Under the pieces are notes generated by a model. The model made no database searches. It saw only the letters and a list, made by a program, of their open reading frames with translations, and was not told where the DNA came from. Source: CAVXNP01 sp963763305 (GTDB lineage: Bacteria > Pseudomonadota > Gammaproteobacteria > Xanthomonadales > Rhodanobacteraceae). From it: DNA of 64,000 nt. A program made the translations under genes and the position numbers. Numbering within the stretch: position 1 is the first letter of the stretch; the number at the start of each line of letters is the position of its first letter. Below are positions 16,540 to 25,520 of the stretch, in pieces. The DNA lies in contig CAVXNP010000001.1 of the NCBI GenBank assembly GCA_963763305.1, positions 1,054,001-1,118,000 of the forward strand, read 5' to 3'.

Positions 16540-17317
16540 AGGCGCCCTGCCCCATGTTCATCATCAGGCCGCCGTCCAGCGTGAAGGTCTGGCCGGTGGC
16601 GTAGTCGGCCTCCTCCGAGGCCAGGTAGACCGCCAGGTGCGCGATTTCCTCGGGCTTGGCGGCACGTTTCCACGGGATGCTCTGCACCTGCTTCTCGCGC
16701 ACCTTCGGGTCATCCACCGCCTGCTGGTTCATCGGTGTCAGCACCATGCCGGGGGCAATGTTGTTGACGTTGATGCGGTCGGGCGCCAGCTCCAGCGCCA
16801 GCGTGCGGGTCAGGTTGCGTAGCGCACCCTTGGCCGAATCGTAGCCGGCCGCACCCACGCGCGGGATCTCCTGGTGCACCGAGGTAATGTTGATGATCTT
16901 GCCGCGACCGCCGGCCTCGCGGCGCTGCCGGATGAACTGCTGGCAGCAATAGAACGGGCCGTACACGTTGGTGCGCAGCTCGTTGTCCCATTGCTCGATC
17001 GACATGTCCGCCACCTGCTTGCCGGTGGAGTCCACCCCGGCGTCGTTGACCAGGATATCCGGCGTTCCCAGACCTTCGGCAACCTCCCCGAACAGCTGCG
17101 CGACCTGGCCGGGATCGCGCTGGTCCAGATGAAACACCTCGACACGCCGGCCACAGGCACGCACCGCCTCGGCGGTGGCCAGGGCCCCTTCGCGGTCGTG
17201 CAGGAAGGTCACCCCCACATCGGCACCTTCGGACGCGAACTCCCGCGCGATTGCCTGGCCCATGCCCGAGTCCGAACCAGTGACCACCGCCACCTTGCCC
17301 TTGAGTCGTTCGCCCAT
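16538..17317 (-). CDS. Short-chain dehydrogenase/reductase (glucose 1-dehydrogenase-like)
   Basis: 259 residues, classical SDR. The cofactor motif T-G-S-D-S-G-M-G (about 13-20) and V-N-D-A-G are in the N-terminal half; the active-site Y-D-S-A-K and upstream Ser in I-T-S-V-H follow. The C-terminus ends in the L-D-G-G pattern of 3-oxoacyl-reductase/glucose dehydrogenase relatives. Substrate cannot be predicted. GGAGGAAGC before ATG 17317 supports the start. The stop codon is shared with the end of the neighbouring repeat element, so the C-terminus may have been altered by its insertion. Confidence 0.9.
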   Translation of the reverse strand: MGERLKGKVAVVTGSDSGMGQAIAREFASEGADVGVTFLHDREGALATAEAVRACGRRVEVFHLDQRDPGQVAQLFGEVAEGLGTPDILVNDAGVDSTGKQVADMSIEQWDNELRTNVYGPFYCCQQFIRQRREAGGRGKIINITSVHQEIPRVGAAGYDSAKGALRNLTRTLALELAPDRINVNNIAPGMVLTPMNQQAVDDPKVREKQVQSIPWKRAAKPEEIAHLAVYLASEEADYATGQTFTLDGGLMMNMGQGA

Positions 17318-17556
17318 GTCGCTTCCTCCGTACAATCGATGGCAGCAAGGAAAGCAGCTCGGGGCTCAAGCCACCGTGGAGGATTGTTCGGCGAGCGCGG
17401 CCGCCAGGCGCGCGCGACACGGTCACCCGTAATTTTGCGCACCGATACCCCGCCGTGACTGGGTTGCCACCGTGCGGAAGGGTGCCGGCGCAAGGCCGAC
17501 CAACGGCAGCAGCCAGGCCGGGGCAGTCGGGCCGACGGCAGCAGCCCTGCCCCGCG

Positions 17557-18420
17557 CTATTCGATGTTCTGCACCTGCTCGCGCATCTGCTCGATCAGCA
17601 CCTTGAGCTCCACCGCGGCGTTGGTGCTGCGGGCGTCGATCGATTTGGAGCCCAGGGTATTGGCTTCGCGGTTGAACTCCTGCATCAGGAAGTCCAGCCG
17701 GCGGCCGACCGGCTCATTCAGGCCCAGCACCCGGCGGGTTTCGCCGATGTGCGTGGCCAGCCGGTCCAGCTCCTCGTCCACGTCGATGCGGGTGATCTGC
17801 AGCACCAGTTCCTGCTCCAGCCGGCCCGGGTCGGCCGGCTGCTTCAGGTCGGCCAGGCGTGATTCCAGCCGGGTGCGCAGGCCCGCGCGGATGTCCGGCA
17901 TCCACTGGCGCACGTCGGCCAGTACGCGCTCGATCGCATCGAGCTTGTCGCGCAGGATCGCCGCCAGCTTCTCGCCTTCGCGCTCGCGGGTGGCGGTCAA
18001 CGCGTCCAGGGCGGCGTCGAGCGCCCGGAACAACGCCTGCTGCTGTGCTTCCGGGGCTACCTCGGCCTGCTGCAACACGCCCGGGTAGCGCAGCAGCTCG
18101 GTGAACTGCACCTGCATGCCGGGGAAACGCGACGTCAGAGTCTTGGCCAGTGTGGCGAGCCGTTCCAGCAGCGCATCGTCCACCTGCATCGGGCGATCAC
18201 CGCCCTCCGCCGGACGCAGGCGCACGGTTACGTCGACCTTGCCGCGCGACAACGCCTTGGCGACGCGCTCACGCAAGGCCGACTCCTGAGCGCGCAATTC
18301 CTCCGGCAACCGTGGGCTGACTTCCAGATAGCGATGGTTCACCGTGCGCAGCTCGCAACCGATCGTGCCGGCCGGGCCGGGAACCTCGGCGGATGCATAC
18401 GCGGTCATGCTGCGGATCAT
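17557..18420 (-). CDS. yicC: YicC/YloC family endoribonuclease
   Basis: 287 residues beginning M-I-R-S-M-T-A-Y-A, the family N-terminus. N-H-R-Y-L-E in the first part and D-F-L-M-Q-E-F-N-R-E-A-N-T-L-G-S-K at the C-terminus are diagnostic. E. coli YicC has been described as an endoribonuclease linked to small-RNA turnover. Divergent from rph with 74 bp between them, the classic yicC/rph arrangement; both act on RNA. Confidence 0.94.
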   Translation of the reverse strand: MIRSMTAYASAEVPGPAGTIGCELRTVNHRYLEVSPRLPEELRAQESALRERVAKALSRGKVDVTVRLRPAEGGDRPMQVDDALLERLATLAKTLTSRFPGMQVQFTELLRYPGVLQQAEVAPEAQQQALFRALDAALDALTATREREGEKLAAILRDKLDAIERVLADVRQWMPDIRAGLRTRLESRLADLKQPADPGRLEQELVLQITRIDVDEELDRLATHIGETRRVLGLNEPVGRRLDFLMQEFNREANTLGSKSIDARSTNAAVELKVLIEQMREQVQNIE

Positions 18421-18494
18421 GGAAGGCTTGGCCAGTGGGAAAGGGATCGCAATGGTAAACTCTCCGATCCCGCGCTGCCCAACCGGTCCACGCC

Positions 18495-19241
18495 ATGCCT
18501 TCCCCCGTTACCTCCAGCGGCCGCCCCAGCGGCCGCACCAGCGATCAATTGCGCCCGGTCAGCATCGAGCGCCAGTACACCCGCCACGCCGAAGGTTCGG
18601 TGCTGGTGAGCTTCGGCGAAACGCGCGTGTTGTGCACTGCCAGTATCGAGGACCGCGTGCCACCGTGGCTGCGTGGCAAGGGCGAGGGCTGGATCACCGC
18701 CGAATACGGCATGCTGCCGCGAGCCACCCACACCCGCATGCAGCGCGAAGCCGCGCGCGGCGGCCAGGGCGGCCGCACCATGGAGATCCAGCGCCTGATC
18801 GGCCGCAGCCTGCGTGCGTGCATCAACCGCCAGGCACTGGGAGAGCGGGTGATCACCCTGGACTGCGACGTGCTGCAGGCCGACGGCGGCACCCGCACCG
18901 CCGCGATCACCGGTGCCTACGTGGCGCTGGTCGACGCGGTCAACGTGCTGATGCAGCGCGAGAAGCTCAAGCGCAATCCGGTGATCGGCGCGATCGCGGC
19001 GGTCTCGGTCGGCATCTACAAGGGCGTGCCGGTGCTGGACCTGGACTACGCCGAGGATTCGGACTGCGACACCGACATGAACGTGGTGATGAATGACGGC
19101 GGCGGCATGATCGAGGTGCAGGGCACCGCCGAAGGGCACGCTTTCCGCCGCGACGAGATGGACGCCATGCTGGCGCTGGCCGAAAAGGGCATTGGCGAGC
19201 TGGTGACCGCGCAGCGCGCTGCCCTGGGTATGGCGCCGTGA
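18495..19241 (+). CDS. rph: Ribonuclease PH
   Basis: 248 residues. Phosphorolytic 3'-5' exoribonuclease that trims tRNA 3' ends. Diagnostic segments: G-R-T-S-D-Q-L-R-P, G-E-T-R-V-L-C-T-A, R-Q-A-L-G-E-R-V-I, L-D-C-D-V-L-Q-A-D-G-G-T-R-T (phosphate-binding) and the acidic E-D-S-D-C-D-T-D-M-N active site. First gene of rph-rdgB-hemW; its stop codon overlaps the rdgB GTG start. Confidence 0.97.
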   Translation: MPSPVTSSGRPSGRTSDQLRPVSIERQYTRHAEGSVLVSFGETRVLCTASIEDRVPPWLRGKGEGWITAEYGMLPRATHTRMQREAARGGQGGRTMEIQRLIGRSLRACINRQALGERVITLDCDVLQADGGTRTAAITGAYVALVDAVNVLMQREKLKRNPVIGAIAAVSVGIYKGVPVLDLDYAEDSDCDTDMNVVMNDGGGMIEVQGTAEGHAFRRDEMDAMLALAEKGIGELVTAQRAALGMAP

Positions 19242-19843
19242 GACGGCTGGTGCTGGCCAGCAGCAACCGCGGCAAGCTGGCCGAGTTCAACGCACTGCTG
19301 GCCGATACCGGCTTCGAAGTCGTGCCGCAGGCCAGCCTGGGCGTGGACGATGCCGAGGAGAATGGACTGAGCTTCGTGGAGAACGCGTTGCTCAAGGCCC
19401 GGCATGCGTCACGCGTCACCGGGCTGCCCGCGCTGGCGGATGATTCGGGGCTGTGCGTGGCGCACCTGCACGGTGCGCCGGGGCTTTATTCGGCCCGCTA
19501 CGCCGGCACCCATGGCGATGCCGCGGCCAACAACGCCAAGCTTCTGCGCGACCTGGCCAATGTGCCATCGACCCAGCGCGGCGCCTTCTTCATCTGTGCC
19601 CTGGTGCTGCTGCAGCACGCCGACGACCCGGCCCCGCTGATCGCCGAAGGCCGCTGGCATGGCCGGGTGCTGGAGGCGCCCCAGGGTGCGCAGGGGTTTG
19701 GCTACGACCCGTTGTTCCTGCCCGAGGGACAACAGCACAGCGCCGCGGAGCTGGACCCGGCTCTGAAGAACCGGCTGAGCCACCGCGGCCAGGCACTGGC
19801 CAGGCTGCATGTGCAGCTGACCGAGCTGCACACCGGCGAGTGA
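19238..19843 (+). CDS. rdgB: XTP/dITP diphosphatase RdgB (HAM1 family)
   Basis: 201 residues. Removes non-canonical purine triphosphates (ITP, dITP, XTP) from the pool. S-S-N-x-G-K at the N-terminus, the E-N-A-L-L-K-A-R segment, D-D-S-G-L and the substrate-gripping G-F-G-Y-D-P match the family. Starts with GTG overlapping the rph stop (GTGA), indicating translational coupling; rph-rdgB-hemW is a common proteobacterial operon. Confidence 0.96.
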   Translation: MRRLVLASSNRGKLAEFNALLADTGFEVVPQASLGVDDAEENGLSFVENALLKARHASRVTGLPALADDSGLCVAHLHGAPGLYSARYAGTHGDAAANNAKLLRDLANVPSTQRGAFFICALVLLQHADDPAPLIAEGRWHGRVLEAPQGAQGFGYDPLFLPEGQQHSAAELDPALKNRLSHRGQALARLHVQLTELHTGE

Positions 19844-19850
19844 TCGAGCC

Positions 19851-21020
19851 ATGGCGCTGACCGCCCCGCCACTCTCGCTCTACGTGCACATGCCGTGGTG
19901 CGTGAAGAAGTGCCCCTATTGCGACTTCAACTCGCACGGCCTGCGCGAGCAACCGCCGCCCTACGCCGAGTACGTGGAGCTGCTGCTGGCCGACCTGGCC
20001 GCGGACCTGCGCGACTTCGGCTCGGCGCTGGCTGGCCGGCCGGTGGTCAGCGTGTTCTTCGGCGGCGGCACGCCGAGCCTGTTCGCGCCGGAGCTGGTGG
20101 CCCGCTTCCTGGACGGCGCGCGTGAGCAGCTGCCCTTTGCCGAGGACGCCGAGATCACCCTGGAGACCAACCCGGGCACGGTCGAGCACGGCCGCTTCGA
20201 TGGCTACCTGGCGGCGGGCGTGAATCGCCTGTCGTTCGGCATCCAGAGCTTCGACGACGACAAGCTGCGGCGACTGGGCCGCATCCACTCCGCCGCCGAA
20301 GCCGAGGCGGCGGTGAAGTCCGCGCAGGACGCCGGCTACGCCAATCTCAATCTGGACCTGATGTATGCCCTGCCCCAGCAGACCCTGGCCGGGGCCTTGG
20401 CCGATGTCGAGCGGGCGCTGGCGCTGCAGCCGACCCACGTCTCGCATTACCAGCTGACGCTGGAGCCGAACACCGCCTTCGCCGCCAACCCGCCGCCACT
20501 GCCGGACGACGACCATGCCTGGGCGATGCAGGAAGCGTGCGAGCAGCGACTGGCCGAGGCCGGCTACGGCCAATACGAGATCTCCGCCTACGCACAGCCG
20601 GGCCGGCGCTGCCGGCACAACCTCAACTACTGGCGCTTCGGCGACTACCTGGGCATCGGCGCCGGCGCCCACGGCAAACTCACCGACGTCGCGCGGGCCA
20701 AGGTACTGAGGCGCTGGAAAACGCGCCATCCACGCGCCTACATGGACGCAGTGGCAGGTCCGGCAAGAATCGGCGGCGACAACCCGGTGAGCCCGGACGA
20801 GCTCCCGTTCGAATTCATGCTCAATGCGCTCAGGCTGGTCGAGGGCGTCCCCGTGGCCAGCTTCGCCGAACGCACCGGGTGCCCGCTGGAGCGCATCCGG
20901 GGCGCGCTGGAAGTCGGCCGCGAACGCGGCTGGCTGGCGGCGGAAGATACCGGGCGGCTGGTTGCCACCCCCCTGGGGCAGCGCTTCCTCAATGACGTGA
21001 TCGGGCTTTTCCTGGACTGA
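19851..21020 (+). CDS. hemW: Radical SAM heme chaperone HemW
   Basis: 389 residues. The radical-SAM cluster motif is C17-V-K-K-C21-P-Y-C24-D-F, followed by G-G-G-T-P-S and the G-I-Q-S-F segment. HemW family members bind heme and are not coproporphyrinogen oxidases; the extra Asn/Cys features of HemN are absent. A C-terminal winged-helix region (about 310-389) completes the usual length. Seven bases after rdgB, so co-transcribed. Confidence 0.93.
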   Translation: MALTAPPLSLYVHMPWCVKKCPYCDFNSHGLREQPPPYAEYVELLLADLAADLRDFGSALAGRPVVSVFFGGGTPSLFAPELVARFLDGAREQLPFAEDAEITLETNPGTVEHGRFDGYLAAGVNRLSFGIQSFDDDKLRRLGRIHSAAEAEAAVKSAQDAGYANLNLDLMYALPQQTLAGALADVERALALQPTHVSHYQLTLEPNTAFAANPPPLPDDDHAWAMQEACEQRLAEAGYGQYEISAYAQPGRRCRHNLNYWRFGDYLGIGAGAHGKLTDVARAKVLRRWKTRHPRAYMDAVAGPARIGGDNPVSPDELPFEFMLNALRLVEGVPVASFAERTGCPLERIRGALEVGRERGWLAAEDTGRLVATPLGQRFLNDVIGLFLD

Positions 21021-21089
21021 ACCGATCCGGGCGCGACAGCACGCGCGGAACCGGCATAGACTGGAGCCTGCTGGTCGCCGGGGGTCACC

Positions 21090-23357
21090 ATGGACGTCGT
21101 GAAAAAGGGCACTCCCCAATCAGGGAACCGGGCATCGGGCGCCCCCGCTTCGGCGTGGCCGGCCCGCACCCGCCAACTGGTGGGCGAGGTGCATGGCATC
21201 TGCACGCAATGGCTGCACGAACCGTTGCGGCGTTGCCTGCTGGATTTCGACCAACGCCTGCACGCCAAGGCCGAACAGAGCCACAGCCACCTGGAGCAGG
21301 AGCGTCTTTTTGCCAGCCGCCAGCGTTTGAAGGAAGACGCACCCGCCTTCGTCGAGCGTTTCCTGCGCAGCCTGGAACAAGCGGTCTCGCAACTGGGGGT
21401 GCCCGCGCCCAAGGGCGCCCCCTCGGTACACCAGCCGCTCAGCCTGCTCGATCCCCAGCAGCATGAACTGACGGCCGTGCTGGACCAGCTGGTCGCGCGC
21501 AGCGAGGCCAAGGGCGGCCCCGTCCTGGTGGAACTGGGCTACCGGTTTGCGGTGCTGGTGGGTTCGCCACCGTTGGACGGGGAGTCCATGCCGCTGGCGC
21601 CGCAGGTCATGGCCAGAGCCTTCAGCGAAGGCTGCACGGCGTTGAAGCTCCCCAATGAGCACGAACTGATCCTGATGCAGAGCCTCGAAGGCAGCCTGAT
21701 GCAGATGCTCGGGCCGCTCTACGAGCTGGTCAACGACCACCTCCTCGCCGCCGGCATCCTGCCCGGCTTGCGTGCGTTTCCCGTACCGCGGGCGACCGCC
21801 CGCCGGGCGCCCGCCGAAGACGCGCCCGCCGACGAGCGCAAGCCGGCCGGTCGACGCGCCTCGGACCGCAACGAGCCCATTGCGGTGCTGGACAGCCTGC
21901 GGGAAATGCTCGCCCAGCGACGCAGCCCGGTCGCCGAGCAGCCCGCGCCAGCGGCGCGCATCGCCAGCAGCGACGAGTTGCAGACCGCTCTGGCGGCGCT
22001 GCAGCAGCACATGTCGCGGGTCAGCGACCAGGTCGGCAAGGAACTGCGCAGCGCCCAGCGCCTGCGCGAGGAACTGCTCAGCCAGCTCAACGCCGATCTC
22101 CCGCGCGGGGCTTCGCCGGCCAGCCTCAGCGACGAGCAGAGCGACACGGTCGAACTCGTGGCGATGCTGTTCGAGCAGATGGCGCGGCAGCTGCAGGAAG
22201 ATGGCAGCGCCCGGTCGCTGCTTGGCAACCTCCAGGTACCCCTGCTCCGCGTGGCGGTCAGCGACCGCGGCTTCTTCGAAAGGACGGAGCATCCGGCCCG
22301 GCAATTGCTGGGCAAGGTGACCGAGGTGGCGCACGACTGGCTTGACGACGGCAACGGCGGCGAGACCGACCAGGCGCTGCAGGCCAAGCTGGAAACCGTG
22401 GTCGAACGTGCTGGATCCGAAGCGCCGAGCGAGGTCCTGTACACCCGCCTCAACGAGGACATCGACCAGCACATGGAAACGGTGCGGCGCAAGGCGCAGA
22501 TTGCGGAGCGCCGGCAGGTCGAAGCCATGAAGGGTCGCGAGCGGCTGCAGCAGGCACGCAGCCGGGCGGCCGAGCTGATGGCCGAGCGGTTCGAGAAGGC
22601 GCCACCACGGGCCCTGCTGCGCACCATGCTCGATCGGACGTGGTCCGATGTGCTTGCCCTGACCCTGCTCCGGCACGGTGAGCAAAGCGAGAGCTTTGCC
22701 ACGCGGCTGGTCATCACCGACCAACTGCTGGGCCTGTTGCCTGCCGGCAATGGCCAACGCCTGCAGGAAGAGGTGGAGTCGAGCCTCCAGCAGATAGGCA
22801 TGCATGGCGAGGAGGCCACCCAGGTCGCGCAACGCCTCCTCGGCGCCCGCGGCCAGGACAGTGGACAGGACCACCCCAGCGGCACCGAACTGGCGTTGCG
22901 CATGAAGCAGCGGCAGCGGCTGGGGGGCAACGCAGCCGCCGCCGCGGCGCAGGCGGCCGGCGAGGCGCCGACTCCCGATAGCGCGACGCCCGTGCCGGGC
23001 CGGGCGCGGGCACGGGCACCCCGAGCGGAGCCCAGCGCGGGCGAAAAACGCGTCCAGCAGCGACTGCGGGAACTGCCCTACGGCACCTGGTTCGAGATCA
23101 CCGACCCGAAGACCGGGCGCTGCAACCCGCGCCGGCTGGCCTGGTTTTCCCCGGTGTCCGGTCGCAGCCTGTTCGTGAACCGACGCGGACTGCGCGCGGA
23201 AGAGTTCACCCTGCCCGAGATCACAGCAAGGCTGGAGGACGGCCGCGCCCGTGAAATGCAGCGACAGGACAACAGCCTGCTCGACCGCGCCTGGCAGGCG
23301 TTGAGCGGAAGCCTGCGCCAAAGCGCCCGACCGCAACCCGACGGAGCTCGCCCATGA
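21090..23357 (+). CDS. DUF1631 family protein
   Basis: 755 residues, mostly helical and charged, with no signal peptide or membrane segment. It matches my memory of the large DUF1631 proteins that follow hemW in xanthomonads. The central part has long amphipathic helices (about 240-520), a variable Ala/Gly/Pro-rich linker (about 610-660), and a C-terminal block (about 665-735: Y-G-T-W-F-E-I, W-F-S-P-V-S-G-R-S-L-F-V-N-R-R-G) that looks like a small beta domain. Its stop overlaps the start of a PilZ gene, so the pair is likely co-translated and may act together in c-di-GMP signalling. Function unknown. Confidence 0.8.
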   Translation: MDVVKKGTPQSGNRASGAPASAWPARTRQLVGEVHGICTQWLHEPLRRCLLDFDQRLHAKAEQSHSHLEQERLFASRQRLKEDAPAFVERFLRSLEQAVSQLGVPAPKGAPSVHQPLSLLDPQQHELTAVLDQLVARSEAKGGPVLVELGYRFAVLVGSPPLDGESMPLAPQVMARAFSEGCTALKLPNEHELILMQSLEGSLMQMLGPLYELVNDHLLAAGILPGLRAFPVPRATARRAPAEDAPADERKPAGRRASDRNEPIAVLDSLREMLAQRRSPVAEQPAPAARIASSDELQTALAALQQHMSRVSDQVGKELRSAQRLREELLSQLNADLPRGASPASLSDEQSDTVELVAMLFEQMARQLQEDGSARSLLGNLQVPLLRVAVSDRGFFERTEHPARQLLGKVTEVAHDWLDDGNGGETDQALQAKLETVVERAGSEAPSEVLYTRLNEDIDQHMETVRRKAQIAERRQVEAMKGRERLQQARSRAAELMAERFEKAPPRALLRTMLDRTWSDVLALTLLRHGEQSESFATRLVITDQLLGLLPAGNGQRLQEEVESSLQQIGMHGEEATQVAQRLLGARGQDSGQDHPSGTELALRMKQRQRLGGNAAAAAAQAAGEAPTPDSATPVPGRARARAPRAEPSAGEKRVQQRLRELPYGTWFEITDPKTGRCNPRRLAWFSPVSGRSLFVNRRGLRAEEFTLPEITARLEDGRAREMQRQDNSLLDRAWQALSGSLRQSARPQPDGARP

Positions 23358-23707
23358 ATGCATCCCGCGGCAGCGCCGAGCAGCGTCGCGCGCAACGCAA
23401 GCGCGTCACCGCCACTTCGGTAGTGGTCGATGTGATCACCGGTGAGCCGTTCGGAGAACTCGGCAACCTTTCGGCCACCGGCATGCTGCTGATCAGTCCC
23501 CGCGCGCCACGCAGCGAGGCGATCTACCAGTTGCGCCTGCCGCTGCCCGCCGCCGGCAAGGAACGGCAGCAGATCGAGGTCGGCGTGCAGGAACAGTGGC
23601 ACGAACCGGCAGCCACCCCCGGGCGGGTCTGGGCGGGCTTCCGGATCGTCGCCATCGACGAAGAGAGCGCCAGACGACTGGGCCAATGGCTGCAGGCTAC
23701 CGGTTGA
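23354..23707 (+). CDS. PilZ domain protein
   Basis: 117 residues, one PilZ domain. The N-terminal R-R-A-Q-R-K-R supplies the R-x-x-x-R half of the c-di-GMP site and N-L-S-A-T-G supplies the (D/N)-x-S-x-x-G half, so ligand binding should be intact. ATGA overlap with the upstream DUF1631 gene points to translational coupling. Confidence 0.9.
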   Translation: MNASRGSAEQRRAQRKRVTATSVVVDVITGEPFGELGNLSATGMLLISPRAPRSEAIYQLRLPLPAAGKERQQIEVGVQEQWHEPAATPGRVWAGFRIVAIDEESARRLGQWLQATG

Positions 23708-23843
23708 GTGGGCTTGGCGCGCCGCGCCATGCCAGCCATCATCGGAGACCCGGCAGCAGGCCGCACACCCGGCGGCCGTCACGCGCCGCTGGCTGTTCCC
23801 CGCCAGCCGCCTGCCCCAGCCGATCACCCACACAGGAGCGCGC

Positions 23844-25160
23844 ATGAATCACCGGCTTGCCTCACTCTATCCCGAACACCTGGCCACCTTGTGCGGACGC
23901 AGCGAACGCGCCCTGGCCGCAGGTGGCTTCGATCACCTGGTGATCGCCGCCGGCGTGCCGGCGGTCAAGTTCCTCGACGACATGCACTACCCGTTTGCGG
24001 TCAACCCGCACTTCAAGCACTGGCTGCCGCTGATCAGCGCGCCAGGCAGCTGGCTGGTGCACACGCCCGGCGCCAAGCCGCGGCTGATCTTCCTGCAGCC
24101 GCGCGACTACTGGCACGTGGTGCCTGATGCGCCCAGCGGTTACTGGGTGGACGGCTTCGACATCGTGATCGTTCGCACCGTCGAGGAGGCGCTTGCACAG
24201 TTGCCCAAGGGCCACAGCGCGGTGATCGGCGAGGCGGGGCCCGAGCTGGCGGCGGTGACGTTCAACAACCCGCCGGCCGTGCTCGAATACCTGCACTACC
24301 ACCGCGCCTACAAGACCGGCTACGAGCTGGAGCTGATGCGCGAGGCCAACCGCATCGGCACCCGGGCCCACCGCGCCGCCGAGCGGGCCTTCCGCGCCGG
24401 CGAGAGTGAACTGGGCATCCACCAGGCGTTCCTGGCCGCGGCCGGACAGACCGAGTCCGAGCTGCCGTATGGCGCGATCGTGGCGCTCAACGAGCACGGC
24501 GCGGTGCTGCATTACATGGACTTCGGTCGCAGCCGGCCGCAGCCGCCGCGCTCGCTGCTGATCGACGCCGGCGCCAGCGCCAGCGGCTATGCGAGTGATA
24601 TCACCCGCACCTACGCAGCTGCCGGCGCCGACGAGTTCCAGGCGCTGATCGACGCCATGGATGCAGCCCAGCGCGAGCAGGTCGCCATGGTGCGTGACGG
24701 GCGCAACTATGCCGACCTGCATCTGCATGCCCACCAGCAGCTGGGCGGCATCCTCAAGCAGTTCGGCTTCACCCGCATGAGCGCCGAGGCGGCCGTGCAA
24801 CATGGCGTCACCCGAGCGTTCTTCCCCCACGGGCTGGGCCACTCGATCGGCCTGCAGGTACACGACGTCGGCGGCTTCTCCCGCAACGAGAAGGGCGAAA
24901 CGGTTCCCCGCCCGGAGGGCCACCCGTTCCTGCGCATGACGCGCAAGCTGGAGGCCTCGATGGTGGTGACCATCGAGCCGGGCCTGTACTTCATCGAGAT
25001 GCTGCTGGCCGAACTGCGTGACAAGCCCTTTGCCGCCGAGATCGACTGGGACCGGATCGCCGCGTTCCGCCCCTACGGCGGCATTCGCATCGAAGACGAC
25101 GTGCTTTGCACCACGAGCGAGCCGGAAAACCTCACCCGCGACGCGTTCGCCGCGGTATAG
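23844..25160 (+). CDS. pepQ: Xaa-Pro dipeptidase PepQ
   Basis: 438 residues, prolidase. The five dimetal ligands are visible: D241 (I-D-A-G-A), D252 (S-D-I-T-R), H333 (H-G-L-G-H), E378 (I-E-P-G) and E417 (R-I-E-D-D). The N-terminal 150 residues form the usual non-catalytic domain. It cleaves X-Pro dipeptides in the cytoplasm. Followed by a hairpin before the cyd operon; 136 bp of apparently featureless DNA precede it. Confidence 0.94.
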   Translation: MNHRLASLYPEHLATLCGRSERALAAGGFDHLVIAAGVPAVKFLDDMHYPFAVNPHFKHWLPLISAPGSWLVHTPGAKPRLIFLQPRDYWHVVPDAPSGYWVDGFDIVIVRTVEEALAQLPKGHSAVIGEAGPELAAVTFNNPPAVLEYLHYHRAYKTGYELELMREANRIGTRAHRAAERAFRAGESELGIHQAFLAAAGQTESELPYGAIVALNEHGAVLHYMDFGRSRPQPPRSLLIDAGASASGYASDITRTYAAAGADEFQALIDAMDAAQREQVAMVRDGRNYADLHLHAHQQLGGILKQFGFTRMSAEAAVQHGVTRAFFPHGLGHSIGLQVHDVGGFSRNEKGETVPRPEGHPFLRMTRKLEASMVVTIEPGLYFIEMLLAELRDKPFAAEIDWDRIAAFRPYGGIRIEDDVLCTTSEPENLTRDAFAAV

Positions 25161-25219
25161 CCGCGCGGCAGGCCTGACGCCCACGCCGGCCCCCGGGTCG
25201 GGCTGCTCCTGGGCACCCG

Positions 25220-25242
25220 GCCTGTGGCGTTTTTCCACAGGC
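25220..25242 (+). terminator. Hairpin between pepQ and cydP
   Basis: GCCTGTGG (25220-25227) and CCACAGGC (25235-25242) form a perfect 8-bp stem with a T-rich 7-nt loop. No T-tract follows, so it is either a weak terminator for pepQ or a control element upstream of the cyd operon. Confidence 0.35.
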
Positions 25243-25295
25243 GCCGCCTCCGGTAGGCGCGTATGCTGGTCCGGAGCCCATGCCGGATTCGCCCG

Positions 25296-25520
25296 ATGCC
25301 CAGCCTCCCGGTTCGCCCCCCAGTCACACACACGCCACCGCAGCGGCCGCTGCGTCGGCTCGGGGGCGAGTTGCTGGGGCTGGTGGGCCTGAAGATCGTA
25401 CTGCTGTCGCTGCTGTGGTGGCTGGTTTTTGCGCCCCACCCGAAGCCTGACGCCAGCCCGGAAGCGATCAGCCTTCGGCTCGCCCCCGCCTCCCATGCGC
25501 CAACGGAAGACCGCCCATGA
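25296..25520 (+). CDS. cydP: Cytochrome bd oxidase-associated small protein CydP
   Basis: About 74 residues with one membrane helix (L-V-G-L-K-I-V-L-L-S-L-L-W-W-L-V-F) flanked by an Arg-rich N-terminal side. It fits the putative small subunit CydP found ahead of cydAB in Xanthomonadales. The stop overlaps the cydA ATG by four bases. The start is uncertain: ATG 25263 would add 11 residues; neither has a good ribosome-binding site. Confidence 0.72.
   Translation: MPSLPVRPPVTHTPPQRPLRRLGGELLGLVGLKIVLLSLLWWLVFAPHPKPDASPEAISLRLAPASHAPTEDRP

Noticed and set aside
21120..23363. 747-codon minus-strand frame opposite the DUF1631 gene
   Set aside because: Composition of an antisense shadow; the plus-strand frame has a start with the hemW operon and a coupled PilZ gene.
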